Source: Eretmocerus hayati
Lineage: Eukaryota; Arthropoda; Insecta; Hymenoptera; Aphelinidae
Length of the DNA stretch: 64,000 nt
NCBI GenBank assembly: GCA_029851415.1
Contig: CM056742.1
Coordinates: forward strand, 144,961,121 to 145,025,120
Direction of reading: 5' to 3'
Position 1 is the first letter of the stretch; each line of letters begins with the position of its first letter. Made by a program: the position numbers and the translations under genes. The notes beneath the pieces were generated by a model. It did no database searches, was not told where the DNA came from, and saw only the letters and a list, made by a program, of their open reading frames with translations. Of this stretch, positions 26,801 to 35,483 are shown one piece after another.

Positions 26801-29800
26801 ATCCAAACTATCTAAATCTAACACAATACGTTCTCACACTTCACAAGTAAAAAGTCAGTCACTGCACTATGCATGTGATGCGTTTATCAGAGTGAACTCG
26901 ATCCGTTACTTAAGTTTGCATTTCTTTAAAAATTTCTCGCGGATCCGGGTCAAATGTTCCAGAGCTTTCTCATCGACTTTGAGATAACAGAGTATACGAG
27001 ACACCGATGCAAATGCACGAATCGTCAAGATAGCTGTTCTATCCATGAAATTCGATAACGATGAAAACATAACTTGAATTGAATGGGGTGTGTCTACGTT
27101 TCTGAGCAAACCAGTGCTCAACAAAAAAGTCATGATAGATCTAATATTATTGTATCATAATATAAATTATTGTAGCGGACTGAGGGATTGATAGTACGAG
27201 AGAGCTGTTGTGATGGTAATATTATGGAAGCAGAAAATACTAAATCACAACACAATACTCCTACTGAACTTCCAAATTTTTACATATTTTGAGTGGTCAA
27301 GATCACATATCCCTCTTTTCTGTAGGTAAGAGAATGAGAATACACTCCTGTAACTTGAATAATGACATAACACCCCATGAATGAATACTTTGGTCCATTA
27401 AAAACTCAGGAAAAATCTCTTGTATTTTTCTATACAGAATATTTATAAACAACCATATTTCTCGGAAAAATTCGAAATTCCCTAAAAATTCCAAAACTGC
27501 TCTCAAGCTATCAATCAACTTAAACTTTTTAAATTCTTCATGGGGATTTTCCCTGATAATATTTGAGAGCGCTTTCCACAACACGGGAACTCCCAAACTC
27601 TTTGATAAGAATCAATAACAAGCCGCCACTGCAACCGGTTTTTAAGTGCAAAAATTAGAGAATGGCGCTTGCGCACGTAAACGTAATCGAGATAGCAATT
27701 ATGTCACGAATGAACGCATGTGTAACCCTTTCTCCTCATCGACCTCGTCGCGTATTTTCCACCAACTTCTTCGAGTGCAAACAACTTTCTCTGCTCACTC
27801 AACGTGTTAAAGATGTAAGAATACTCGCATCCAGAATCGTCCATTTTACCAGTATTTACAGATCGATTCCGGATGGATATAACCTCGAACCCGTTGCATC
27901 ATAACATCTGAGATTCGATTACGCGAGGATCCTTGAGCAGGATCGATTGTTTTCGACTTTTTCTTCTTTCGAAAATCAAGGGATGTTGTAACGATTGATC
28001 CAGAAATCGACCGAGAGAGGCTGGTAACTGGGATGTCCGGGTTCGAGTCATCTTGATCAGCCACCTGATTTATGATCAAAGTTTTTGGAAATATTTGTTA
28101 GGACATCTTGAGAGCTTAGATCTAGATCAGAGATCTACATGCGTGCGTAGATGAATTTCGTAAAGTTCCGCGTTGATTTCAAAATAAACAAGTGGGGTAA
28201 TCAACAAGCATGGTATAAGACACCATCAAGAGTGAAATGACGTGACGCACTTGGGTTTTTCCGTCAAGAGTATACATTTGTTTACATGATCAACGAGCAT
28301 AATTCAAATCTTCACCACTTTTGGCGTCGAACTCGTCACTTCCAATAGTCGAGAAATTGCACATTCAAATACGAAAGCCGCAAACGTGATTACACGTGAC
28401 GACCGTTTACTCATGTCAGTTCTTGTGTAGTTTCGGGATTTCCAAGAATAACTAAATCTCTTTTATGGGTTACAGCATCCACAATTGAACCGAGCCATGC
28501 GAAAAGGGACCTTTGACATGCGGAATTTCCATATACTGAAAGTCCCTTTTTGCATGACCCGATTCAATTGTTTCTTCTTTTTTGTCAAAGTGGATTTTCC
28601 GTTCAATGTGTTATCTAACAGAATTTTCGTGAAAAAATCCAAGTTCACAACACCTTTTCGTTGAGCATCAAAACTTTCATCTAATTGGTGCATGGTTGCT
28701 TTCACGCTGAAACAATATGGTATCTAAGGCAATAAAATTTGAAAACAAACTTCTACCGTTCGGCAAATTCACTTCTCACTCTGATGCTCAACTTCAAACT
28801 CATACAACCGTTCTCGCGTTGGTTTATGTCTATGTTTCGGAATTGAGGCTGTTAGAGATACATGCATGCTTCGGTGCGCATGTAAAGTGTAAGTATGATT
28901 GCTCCAAACCGCAATAAAATAAAGCCAAACCGACACTCGAAGCACGTGTTTTGTGAGCACGTGTTTGCACAGGGACGAAACGGAAATACTTTTCATTGAG
29001 GAAGTAAATTCACCTTTTCCTGAATACAACTCACCATCAGATCTCACAAGTGTATTTATAGTACGTGTCAATAGTCCTGAGATCAACATTTTTGAGATAC
29101 ACTTATATAATTTCCTTCGCTTCGATGGAAATTTACAAAATTGCACCTGGATCCGTAATACTTCAAAAAAATTTACGTTTGAACAGTCCCCGATGATGAC
29201 GACGAGTTCGACAACGAAAACCGCGTCATCGATGTTCAGGTTTACGTAAAGCCCTTTCGTGCGTGTCGCTGATTTCGAGGGACGATCGCGACTCGATACA
29301 TGCCATACAATCTCAGCTCCTCCTACTTTGCATTTCTGTCTGCGGTGCTTAAAAAAAAGTACACTTACTTCGACTGCATTGGTTGCGCAATGACGCGCGT
29401 ATGCATTAATTTAGCCAAGAACCCCATAACTAGCTCGTTATCCCATCTGGAACGCGCGGTATCGTTCCAGGAAATTAGCTTATGAAAATATTTTCCCCGC
29501 AGAAGAAGTTGCTTACACAAGCTTGCAAATGAATCGTGGTTTTTATAAAATCGTAATATTTTGATTTTTATAAATACCCACGAAATGACCAGTATATGTC
29601 AATCCATGGTCCAACTTGGTGAGAAGTATATGACACACTTTCAGAGATTTTAGTCTTCATTATTCTGGGAAGGAATCTTTCTTTGTATAATGAAATTTTT
29701 CTTGATGTACAGCATTGCATTTCGATTCAAGTCTTTCAACTGAATATAAGCACGATTTCGATTGTAAACAAATCAAATTGTGTCTTATGATGGTGCACCC

Positions 29801-31844
29801 GTATAATACGAGGAAACTGATTAATGTTTACATGTTCATGAATAATGTAAGTAGCTTACATTGAGTGATTGGGACGTGATTAAAATTATTTCATTTTCTT
29901 TCGAGCCAGAGTTGAGGGTGGTGATTCATTGGAATAATATTTGAAAAATAAAAAACGAGATCTATTCTCAAAAATTGATTGTGTCGGTGACGATGATTTG
30001 AATTTTTTCCTTGAACTTCGCCAGAGGTTCTGAGAAGTCTTTCGAGAAAAAATTGGAATACCGGTATGAATCGAATCGGCTTCATGCATGACTCAATCAG
30101 TTCCAATATCATTTTAGTATTTTATGAGTTCTCCTCTAGTCCATCATGAACAAAATTGAAGTATTGAAGAATCTTTGAAATTCAGAACGAAAAACAAATT
30201 AGTAACATTTGGCAAAAATCACGATTTTTATTCAAATTAACATGATGAGCTTTGCATTGCGAAAACGTGTCATGCTTGCGAGTCCAATTTTCTAGAATAT
30301 CAAAGACGTTGAAATTTAGTAATCTCCTTTGCCATCAAGAATGATGCACTTGAAACCACACCTGATTCTGTTTTTTTTACTCCCTACAGGTGCTGATAAG
30401 CGGCCATTACGACTACAGCGACCCCATGATCCAGGCTCAAGTCGAAAATCTAACTCGCTCTCTCGAGGCATGCAAGTACATTTCAAGTGAGCCTATGTAC
30501 ACCGAGAGCTGGCTACGCAGTTTCCTGAACTACGTTGCCCCTGGTGACGAAGTTTTCAGCGACGACAAAACATATAACATTGCCAACGAGACGCAATTTG
30601 TGGAGACTCTCAAAAACGACTTCCTAACTCCATCGAGCAGTTTCTCTCTTGATGTTCAGTTTGATGAATCTGGTGATCACATAATTGGCAGCCGTATGCT
30701 AATCCAAGCCGTAAACGTCAGTGGTACCAATCAGGAAAAAGAAATGGTCCGTGAACTCCGTCAAATCTGCCATGACTCGCCACTCAATGCCACTGTCTTC
30801 CATCCTTACTTCGTCTTCTTCGACCAGTTTGAGCTGGTTCGTCCCACTAGTATCCAAGCTCTCATATTTGGTGCCTTGACAATGATGGTCATATCATTCA
30901 TTTTCATACCCAACGTGTTATGCAGTTTTTGGGTTGCCTTCTGTATTGTATCTATCGAGTGTGGAGTAGCCGGATACATGGCTCTCTGGGACGTCAGCCT
31001 TGACAGCATCAGTATGATCAATCTGATAATGTGCATCGGTTTCAGTGTCGACTTTACCGCGCACATTTGCTACGCTTACATGAACTCCAAGAAGACTAAA
31101 CCTGAAGAGAGGGTCAGAGAGTGCTTGTACACTCTGGGTCTTCCTATAGTCCAGGGTGCCTTGTCTACAATTCTTGGGCTCATGGCTCTTCTGCTTGCCG
31201 GCACTTACATCTTCCTTATCTTCTTTAAGATGGTCTTTCTGGTCATCTTTATCGGAGCTCTTCATGGACTCCTACTTCTTCCAGTGCTTTTATCGCTCTT
31301 TGGGCCTGGTTCCTGCTCGAGCTACGACGACGATGAAGACGATGAGGAGGATCAGAAACATAAGTCAGTCTTAGAACAGAAGGCGTTGGCCAAACTTGGA
31401 CAACCTTACGTAATACCTCACCCTAGCTTACTTTACACCACCCACACGAAGCAACCTAGCCCTGTGATCAGTCTGAGCGGGTTGGAAGAACGAGATCTTG
31501 GGCTTGGAACCAGTGAAGACAGTAACTCTACCGAAAGTGGATCTAGCCAAAGCAGACGCAAACAGTGCAATGAAAGTGGTTTCTCTGGTGAAGAAAAAGA
31601 ACAGAAGAGGACATCCAAAAGCAAACCAGATGACTGGAGGCGATCACTTGGAGAGAGTGTATCGCAATTCCAGGCACCACCACCAGACTATCCTGGTGCA
31701 CCAGGACAACAGCAACAACATCCCCAGGAAGCTAGGAGTTTGAGAAATGCGAGACCGCGTTCGGGGGAATACCGGGGGAGTCGCTCACACCTCAGCCTGA
31801 ACCAGTTGCCAGCTAGATATTTCAGTGACCCGGGATACCCATAG
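8563..31844 (+). CDS. Ptr: Patched-related protein (Patched-domain, sterol-sensing RND family), 8 coding exons
   Basis: The coding exons are 8563-8836, 9224-9434, 9564-9749, 10523-10866, 18835-19035, 20834-20965, 25581-25894 and 30390-31844. Every junction is GT-AG, the phases match (1,2,2,1,1,1,0), and the total is 3117 bases: 1038 residues plus stop. The protein has the 12-helix Patched layout. TM1 is near residues 28-46, followed by the first extracellular domain with paired cysteines. A sterol-sensing domain covers TM2-6 (about 270-425), with GIGIDD at 339-344 in TM4. TM7 is near 500, followed by the second extracellular domain. TM8-12 span about 708-860, with GFSVDFTAHI at 771-780 in TM10, and a cytoplasmic tail of about 180 residues follows (acidic DDDEDDEED, then Ser/Pro/Gln-rich). 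The two Asp-bearing motifs are the conserved proton-pathway positions of RND proteins. Overall order and motifs match insect Ptr rather than Patched itself. Family members are plasma-membrane or vesicular sterol-linked transporters, and Ptr is genetically connected to Hedgehog signalling in flies; that role here is inference. Confidence 0.95.
9224..9434 (+). CDS. Ptr: Ptr coding exon 2 (first extracellular domain)
   Basis: The acceptor is GATTACAG and the donor GG|GTGAGT. The exon encodes residues 92-161 and part of 162, beginning GRFGHVIVI and containing the cysteines of NQICARWIDQC. Intron 1 is 387 bp and the following intron only 129 bp, the smallest in the gene. Confidence 0.93.
9564..9749 (+). 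CDS. Ptr: Ptr coding exon 3 (first extracellular domain)
   Basis: The acceptor is ATTTTTTAG and the donor AT|GTGAGT. It covers residues 162-223 with the family stretch LNLTFPIMINPVTWDAHIFP. One NLT glycosylation sequon is present. Confidence 0.93.
10523..10866 (+). CDS. Ptr: Ptr coding exon 4 (start of sterol-sensing domain)
   Basis: The acceptor is CTGAATTTCAG and the donor ATCG|GTAAGT. It encodes residues 224-338 and the first base of Gly339: the end of extracellular loop 1 (SRTLELEFE), TM2, TM3 and the first half of TM4 (GINLAAPFLMIG). The TM4 signature is split by intron 4, which is about 8 kb. Confidence 0.93.
10940..11575. repeat. Large foldback (inverted repeat) element, about 640 bp
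   Basis: The left arm (about 10940-11225) and right arm (about 11275-11575) are diverged reverse complements around a loop of some 45 bases near 11250. The best-preserved part is GGTCATATCCGGATGG (11208 on) against the reverse complement of CCATTCCGGATATGACC (11278-11294). The arms are similar enough that their conceptual peptides resemble each other: LLGNFTTANV on the + strand and LVENFTSANM on the - strand. These peptides are by-products of the symmetry, not genes. I see no TIR-specific signature or target duplication. Confidence 0.7.
15792..16791. mobile_element. TIR element of about 1.0 kb with nested inner pair
   Basis: The termini are a perfect 24-bp inverted repeat: TCAATCGGGGTAACTTTGGA then ACAA at 15792-15815, and its exact reverse complement at 16768-16791. 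A second, imperfect pair lies inside (CTGGGGTAACTATGGAACA from 16172; reverse complement of CTGGGGTAACTTGGGAACA at about 16567-16585). So either a related element is nested within the first or the element has a repeated subterminal module. There is no transposase frame. The terminal motif is close to that of 2814-4920. It lies in Ptr intron 4. Confidence 0.65.
18835..19035 (+). CDS. Ptr: Ptr coding exon 5 (TM4-TM5 of the sterol-sensing domain)
   Basis: The acceptor is GTCATCAG and the donor CTCAG|GTGAGT. It covers residues 339-405 and starts with GIGIDDTFVML, the charged TM4 motif of Patched and RND proteins, followed by AWRRT. TM5 is AVSITITSVTDMVSFFIG. Phase is 1 at both ends. Confidence 0.93.
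19036..20833. other. Ptr intron 5
   Basis: It contains the tRNA-like repeat near 19293 and, just before it (19130-19285), several imperfect GAATTCTCCAGGAGAATTT-type short inverted motifs. Nothing else is recognisable. Confidence 0.5.
19293..19382 (+). repeat. tRNA-derived SINE head (candidate)
   Basis: The sequence reads GCGGCCGTGGCTCAATTGG, an A-box-like start, and GGATTCGAGTCCC at 19360-19372, an almost canonical B box. The acceptor-like ends (GCGGCCG and CGGTCGGGT) do not pair cleanly, and the A-to-B spacing is about 15 nt longer than in a tRNA. It is therefore not a functional tRNA. A tRNA-unrelated AC-rich tail follows to about 19500 (ACACACCATGCACAC and similar), as expected of a SINE body. 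Other copies in the genome would settle this. Confidence 0.45.
20834..20965 (+). CDS. Ptr: Ptr coding exon 6 (TM6)
   Basis: The acceptor is CCAACACAG and the donor TCAG|GTATGT. It encodes residues 406-449: FAVVFTFLFHLTFFAGCVAI completes TM6 and the sterol-sensing domain, followed by the cytoplasmic SGYCEQKNLHSVVCC. Phase is 1 at both ends. Confidence 0.92.
20966..25580. other. Ptr intron 6, about 4.6 kb
   Basis: Apart from the hairpin cluster at 21236-21815 no gene is seen. A C10 run lies at 22940-22949, and 22970-22990 (GGACCGCCCCTG) looks like a hAT-type CAGGGGCGGTCC end in reverse, but I find no partner. The remainder is AT-rich. Confidence 0.5.
21236..21815. repeat. Cluster of foldback hairpins, CTCGGG-core family
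   Basis: There are at least four consecutive hairpins. (a) GATCGACTGTGCGTAAA at 21236-21252 is matched perfectly by its reverse complement at 21285-21301. (b) At 21311-21431 the ends TTTCGATACTCGGGCG and CACCCTCGAATCGAAA enclose TTCGACCCTCG and GGCTCGGGCCGAAA. (c) Perfect arms GCTTCCGAGC (21515-21524) and GCTCGGAAGC (21568-21577) enclose the same core. (d) From about 21690 to 21800, AATAGTAT and TTTACTATT ends enclose GGCTCCGCCTCGGGCC. Conceptual ORFs here (for example 21503-21820) are by-products of the GC-rich palindromes. The family also occurs at 6.9 and 42.9 kb. Confidence 0.65.
25581..25894 (+). CDS. Ptr: Ptr coding exon 7 (TM7)
   Basis: The acceptor is GTGTGTTGCAG and the donor TTCAG|GTGAGT. 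It covers residues 450-554. It opens with the cytoplasmic loop HRSWLYRTFCTGG and an Asp-rich DPDDPDNPIDNPEHG stretch. TM7 is LIKLLIIIIFGIYLAGAFYG, followed by GLDRRKLSKEDSYSITFYNR, the conserved start of the second extracellular domain. It ends in phase 0. Confidence 0.93.
25895..30389. other. Ptr intron 7, about 4.5 kb
   Basis: The main structured feature is the hairpin at 28491-28571. A less AT-rich stretch at 29180-29300 has a short frame rich in acidic residues but no convincing exon borders. Minus-strand frames at 27303-27596 (97 codons) and 28769-29146 (125 codons) match nothing I know and overlap frames on the other strand. Confidence 0.5.
28491..28571. repeat. 81-nt hairpin, long near-complementary arms
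   Basis: ACAATTGAACCGAGCCATGC opens the left arm, and the reverse complement of the right arm opens ACAATTGAATCGGGTCATGC. Both continue with an A-rich AAAAGGGAC run. The arms are about 35 bp around a loop of roughly 10 nt. All visible differences are transitions. It could be a very small MITE or a hairpin-RNA precursor in Ptr intron 7. Confidence 0.55.
30390..31844 (+). CDS. Ptr: Ptr coding exon 8 (second extracellular domain, TM8-12, tail, stop)
   Basis: The acceptor is CTCCCTACAG; the exon is 484 codons and ends at TAG (31842-31844). It encodes the second extracellular domain (about residues 555-705, with NVS, NET and NAT sequons), helices 8-12 including CIGFSVDFTAHICYAYM, and SLFGPGS. The tail is long and variable, with acidic, Ser-rich and Gln-rich stretches, typical of the intracellular end of Ptr proteins. 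The exon is much less AT-rich than the flanking introns. Confidence 0.95.
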   Translation: MLISGHYDYSDPMIQAQVENLTRSLEACKYISSEPMYTESWLRSFLNYVAPGDEVFSDDKTYNIANETQFVETLKNDFLTPSSSFSLDVQFDESGDHIIGSRMLIQAVNVSGTNQEKEMVRELRQICHDSPLNATVFHPYFVFFDQFELVRPTSIQALIFGALTMMVISFIFIPNVLCSFWVAFCIVSIECGVAGYMALWDVSLDSISMINLIMCIGFSVDFTAHICYAYMNSKKTKPEERVRECLYTLGLPIVQGALSTILGLMALLLAGTYIFLIFFKMVFLVIFIGALHGLLLLPVLLSLFGPGSCSSYDDDEDDEEDQKHKSVLEQKALAKLGQPYVIPHPSLLYTTHTKQPSPVISLSGLEERDLGLGTSEDSNSTESGSSQSRRKQCNESGFSGEEKEQKRTSKSKPDDWRRSLGESVSQFQAPPPDYPGAPGQQQQHPQEARSLRNARPRSGEYRGSRSHLSLNQLPARYFSDPGYP

Positions 31845-34530
31845 ATATTGTGCCTTAATATCAACTTTTGATATCAGGTTCAGCTGACCTCGATGTGAAT
31901 CTCAATGCGTTTTAAACGTTGGTCCACCACACAACGGACAAAATTCTGTGATCAGAAATCTTGAAGTTAGAGCAAGGGTGGACATTTTAGGGAAGTGATT
32001 TATAGCTGGATGATTTATACTGTTCTTTTTTTTTTTTTTTTATTGTGAGATATTCAGAGGGACATCTGCATTTTGTACCCTGTCCGTTGACGATGTTATG
32101 TGTTTATTAGGTTACATGGTTATTGAGATGAAGATGTTTAGAATGAAGTGCGAAATGAGTGCGTGACGACTTTGAAGTTTTTCAGTGATAATGCTATTGA
32201 AAGAACAGACAGGTCTGTCATTCCTAAAATTCAAGACTTGAATTTTAAGAATTGTTTTCTCTCGGATGCAGAAGAATACTATGCTGTGAATGATATTAGG
32301 ATAGTATTTTTTACGTCAACTATTATGATAAGCTGATTTGTTACACTGAATTTTTGTGTGTGTGAATGTTAGGGGGATCAACTCCTAGTATATTCCTATG
32401 ATTCTTGTTTTTCAAAGACTCCTCGGATAAGCCTTACTCATACTTTATTTTATTAGTCGAGAGCTTTGGAAATTTCCATATTATGACTTTTTCACAAGGC
32501 TGAATCTGAAATTTGAACTTTCAGCGAAGTGACAACCATCATCGATGGAACTTTTTGATCAAAATCACCGCCAAGCCAACTAATTTGTAAGAAATCGAGA
32601 CTGAACTTGTAGAAAATCCACTTTCACAAAACGTGAATTGATATTCTTTCAGTTTTGATAAGCAACAATGTAATTTACTCAATCAAAAAAAAAAAAAAAT
32701 AGAAGGATGTTCTTTTCAAGATGATGCAGATGACGACGAATGGAGTAATAAAATATTTATGAAAACTATGAGCATATTTGATTATTGCTTGTGAACCTTT
32801 CCCAAATGTACCCCAGTTCATCGTAAGTGAAAGGTACGATTGAAATGGATCGAACAATGAACTCTTCTCGCGTCCTGAAGTGATAGGATCACAACATCAA
32901 GTTATAATCACAACCATTCTCTTGGACTAACGAAAGATGCGAAAAATGGCAAAGCTTCAGCAAGAACATTCCATTGTCTCAAATTTCCATGTGTTTTTCT
33001 CAAATCATCTCACGAACCCAGCACTGGTCGAAAATATCTAATAATCTGATGAATCATGCAAGTCTGCCTTAAATCATGTATTCAATGATTTATTCATCAA
33101 CTTTTTGGCAGCGACAGGGTTCATGCACCCGTGTACGTACAGCAAACGTAAAAAGAAATTCAGGATCCTTTTCCTCTATTCACAATTGATGTAAAAATGA
33201 ATGGAGTATCATTTGACGTATTCACGGAAGTGCAGGAGAATTGACAATAGTGTCGAAGAGTTAAAGTTATGGTAGAATACAAAGCAGCAAAATTTCGTTT
33301 AGGATTAGTCATTATGAATCGAAAGTAAAAATGTAGAAAATATATTTTCACTTTCCAATTTCCAATTTATAATTTCCAATTTTCCAATTTTTCACTTTCG
33401 ATAGATAACGATTGAAAAGAATGTGATATTGTCAGCCATTAACAAAGCAACCGCTTAGATAGACAAAATGAATTTCAAACTTTAGGGGAACCTCGATCTA
33501 GTTGAACGGATTTGCACTTTGGTCTAATACTGATATATATAGTGAGAAATATTTAGGGAAAATCGGTGTCGGAATCTTCCGGTCTTGATTGATTCAGACA
33601 AAGATCAAGGGTATCGTGTATCTGTATCTGAGAAAATAAGTATGACGGTGTCACTAGATCAAAAGATGTCAGAGTCAGTCGATTTCTTGAGTCGAATGTC
33701 TTAGGGGCGATGGAGGTGAATTACCACTCCAAAGATTCAAAAACATTTTGAAAAAATTTATCCCCATCACTTGTTTTATATACTCGATCAAAGGTATGGT
33801 CCTCAATCGCCTCATTGAACATTAAAGATGAATACTCCTGAGATGAAACCACGAGATATTAATTAATAATAATGGAATTGAGCTCGGATAGGGTTTCCAC
33901 GCACCAATTAAAGCACAAAATAGGGACTCACCACAAGATGATTGCGTCGCGTCGAGAGTGATGTTTATATAAGTTAGTTTGGAATTAGCTCAAGAGCATA
34001 ATTCAAGTTGATTTGAATAAAATTTGTATAGGATTTTTTCATAAACTTTTGTGTAGTTGTATATAAATGGATTTGACTGAGCCCGGAATTGAGATTGACG
34101 AGAGATTTCAGCACAGCTGAGCGCAATTCGAATCCTCAGAGGTTCTGAGTTCATCAGTTTTTCTTTTACTCTAAAGTTTATTACAAAATCAAAAGAAGCA
34201 GGTTCGTGGCAAACTGGAAAAGTTATGGGTGTAATTTCTTAAGTCACGCTGAGGAATCTCAACAACACATGTCAACAGGTTTATTTTACAATAATGGTCT
34301 CAATGAAGATCATGAGCCTCGAGACATGGCCTAATTTAGAAAAAAATTGCGGGAAAAATTCTAACGTATTTTAGTTGATAATTCTGGGGGAAACCAATAA
34401 GAAGCCAGTTGACGAAAGATGTACTTGGGGTGAAAATATCCGGTGAACTGTAGCTCTATCGGAGTCGAAAAGATTGTTTCAAATTTTCTAACGCTCGCGA
34501 ACTAAATTCTCCAAAACTAGTTCGAATATA
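31845..34530. other. Ptr 3' region and downstream spacer
   Basis: A long 3' UTR is likely. There is a T-run at about 32027-32042, and the first good AATAAA is at 32747-32752, some 900 bases after the stop. A simple TTCCAATTT repeat sits at 33352-33400. I see no gene between here and 34530. Confidence 0.4.
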
Positions 34531-34837
34531 TATATGTCGTAGGCGAATAGGATTCTCAGCCGGATAGCTATCTTCCGCGGCGCATAGCTATCCGCCGGCC
34601 AATAGGATTCACGCACTACTGCTTACAAATTGATTATTTATGCAACACTAAACCATCCCTCTTGTTATTGACTCCGAGGAGATGACAGTACTGTTATCTC
34701 CTCGGCGATCGGTTACAAGAGGGATGGGTTAGTGTTTAATGCAAAACCTCTTTTTAAACAATTTCTAAGATGCTTCTTACACGCTCTCGCGCGTCGAATC
34801 CTAACCGCCTGAGAATCCTATTCGCCTACGACATATA
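34531..34837. mobile_element. MITE, about 305 bp, with an internal hairpin
   Basis: The left end reads TATATGTCGTAGGCGAATAG then GATTCTCAG (34531-34559). The right end (34811-34837) is its exact reverse complement over 27 bp. The outer TA or TATA may be target duplication. Inside, 34640-34745 forms another long hairpin: AACCATCCCTCTTGT pairs with ACAAGAGGGATGGGTT, and within it CCGAGGAGAT pairs with ATCTCCTCGG around ACAGTACTGT. It is non-coding and possibly one MITE inside another. Confidence 0.7.
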
Positions 34838-35400
34838 CATTGTGTTGCTCAGAGCACCGTTGGACAAACCCAAAGCGATACAGCAATGAGGAAGCAAGGT
34901 TAGTCCCATCCGATTGTTGTAATATAAGAGGCGGATTTTCGAAATAGCAGGTTTACTGGGACGAAGCTAAGCTTACCCCCCAGGCTCACTATATCTATAG
35001 GGCTCCAGTAAATTGGTTTTGTCCAAAACTTTTTTCATCCGTACTCACTTCATCTCGTTGCTACGTGAGAGTATCGACATGTGAGGTCCACAGAAGTCAA
35101 AATTTCTTAAGCAATAGCAAGATTTTCGCTGTGAGTAGAGTCGTCCGAGAAACAGTAATCATATATCATGATGAGCAAAAATCGTTATTTCACATGTTTT
35201 AGGATACTATAAATCCGCATAGACCTTCAAAACACGCCCATTCAATTAATATTAACAATCCAATCAACTCCAACAGCCAATCTATCTTTTTGTAATGCAG
35301 TTTCTAAATTCATCAGTTAATTTGGCAAAATTTTGGGCGACATTCGTTCATTTGTCAACGTGCATAGCCAAGACCTCTCATTTGAGCTCCTCCGGCACCC
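34838..35400. other. Spacer between MITE and tRNA
   Basis: I see no gene or clear repeat here. Confidence 0.4.
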
Positions 35401-35473
35401 GTTTCCGTAGTGTAGTGGTTATCACGTGTGCTTCACACGCACAAGGTCCCCGGTTCGATCCCGGGCGGAAACA
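35401..35473 (+). tRNA. tRNA-Val (anticodon CAC)
   Basis: A complete cloverleaf is readable. The acceptor stem is GTTTCCG paired with CGGAAAC plus A73. The D arm is GTGTAGTGGTTATCAC. The anticodon stem TGTGC/GCACA encloses loop TTCACAC with anticodon CAC. The T arm CCCCGG-TTCGATC-CCGGG contains a canonical B box. There is no intron and CCA is not encoded, as in eukaryotes. The sequence matches the usual animal tRNA-Val-CAC pattern. It stands alone in this window. Confidence 0.95.
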
Positions 35474-35474
35474 A

Positions 35475-35483
35475 TTTTTTTTT
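35475..35483 (+). terminator. Pol III terminator of tRNA-Val
   Basis: A run of nine T residues begins two bases after the tRNA 3' end, the standard RNA polymerase III stop. Confidence 0.85.

Noticed and set aside
28769..29249. Facing ORFs of 125 and 98 codons in Ptr intron 7
   Set aside because: They overlap on opposite strands, show no known motif and have no splice connection to Ptr.
29184..29276. Acidic short frame (PDDDDEFDNENRV) as an extra Ptr exon
   Set aside because: Exons 7 and 8 already join in phase with the expected family sequence across the junction; the flanking splice sites are poor.
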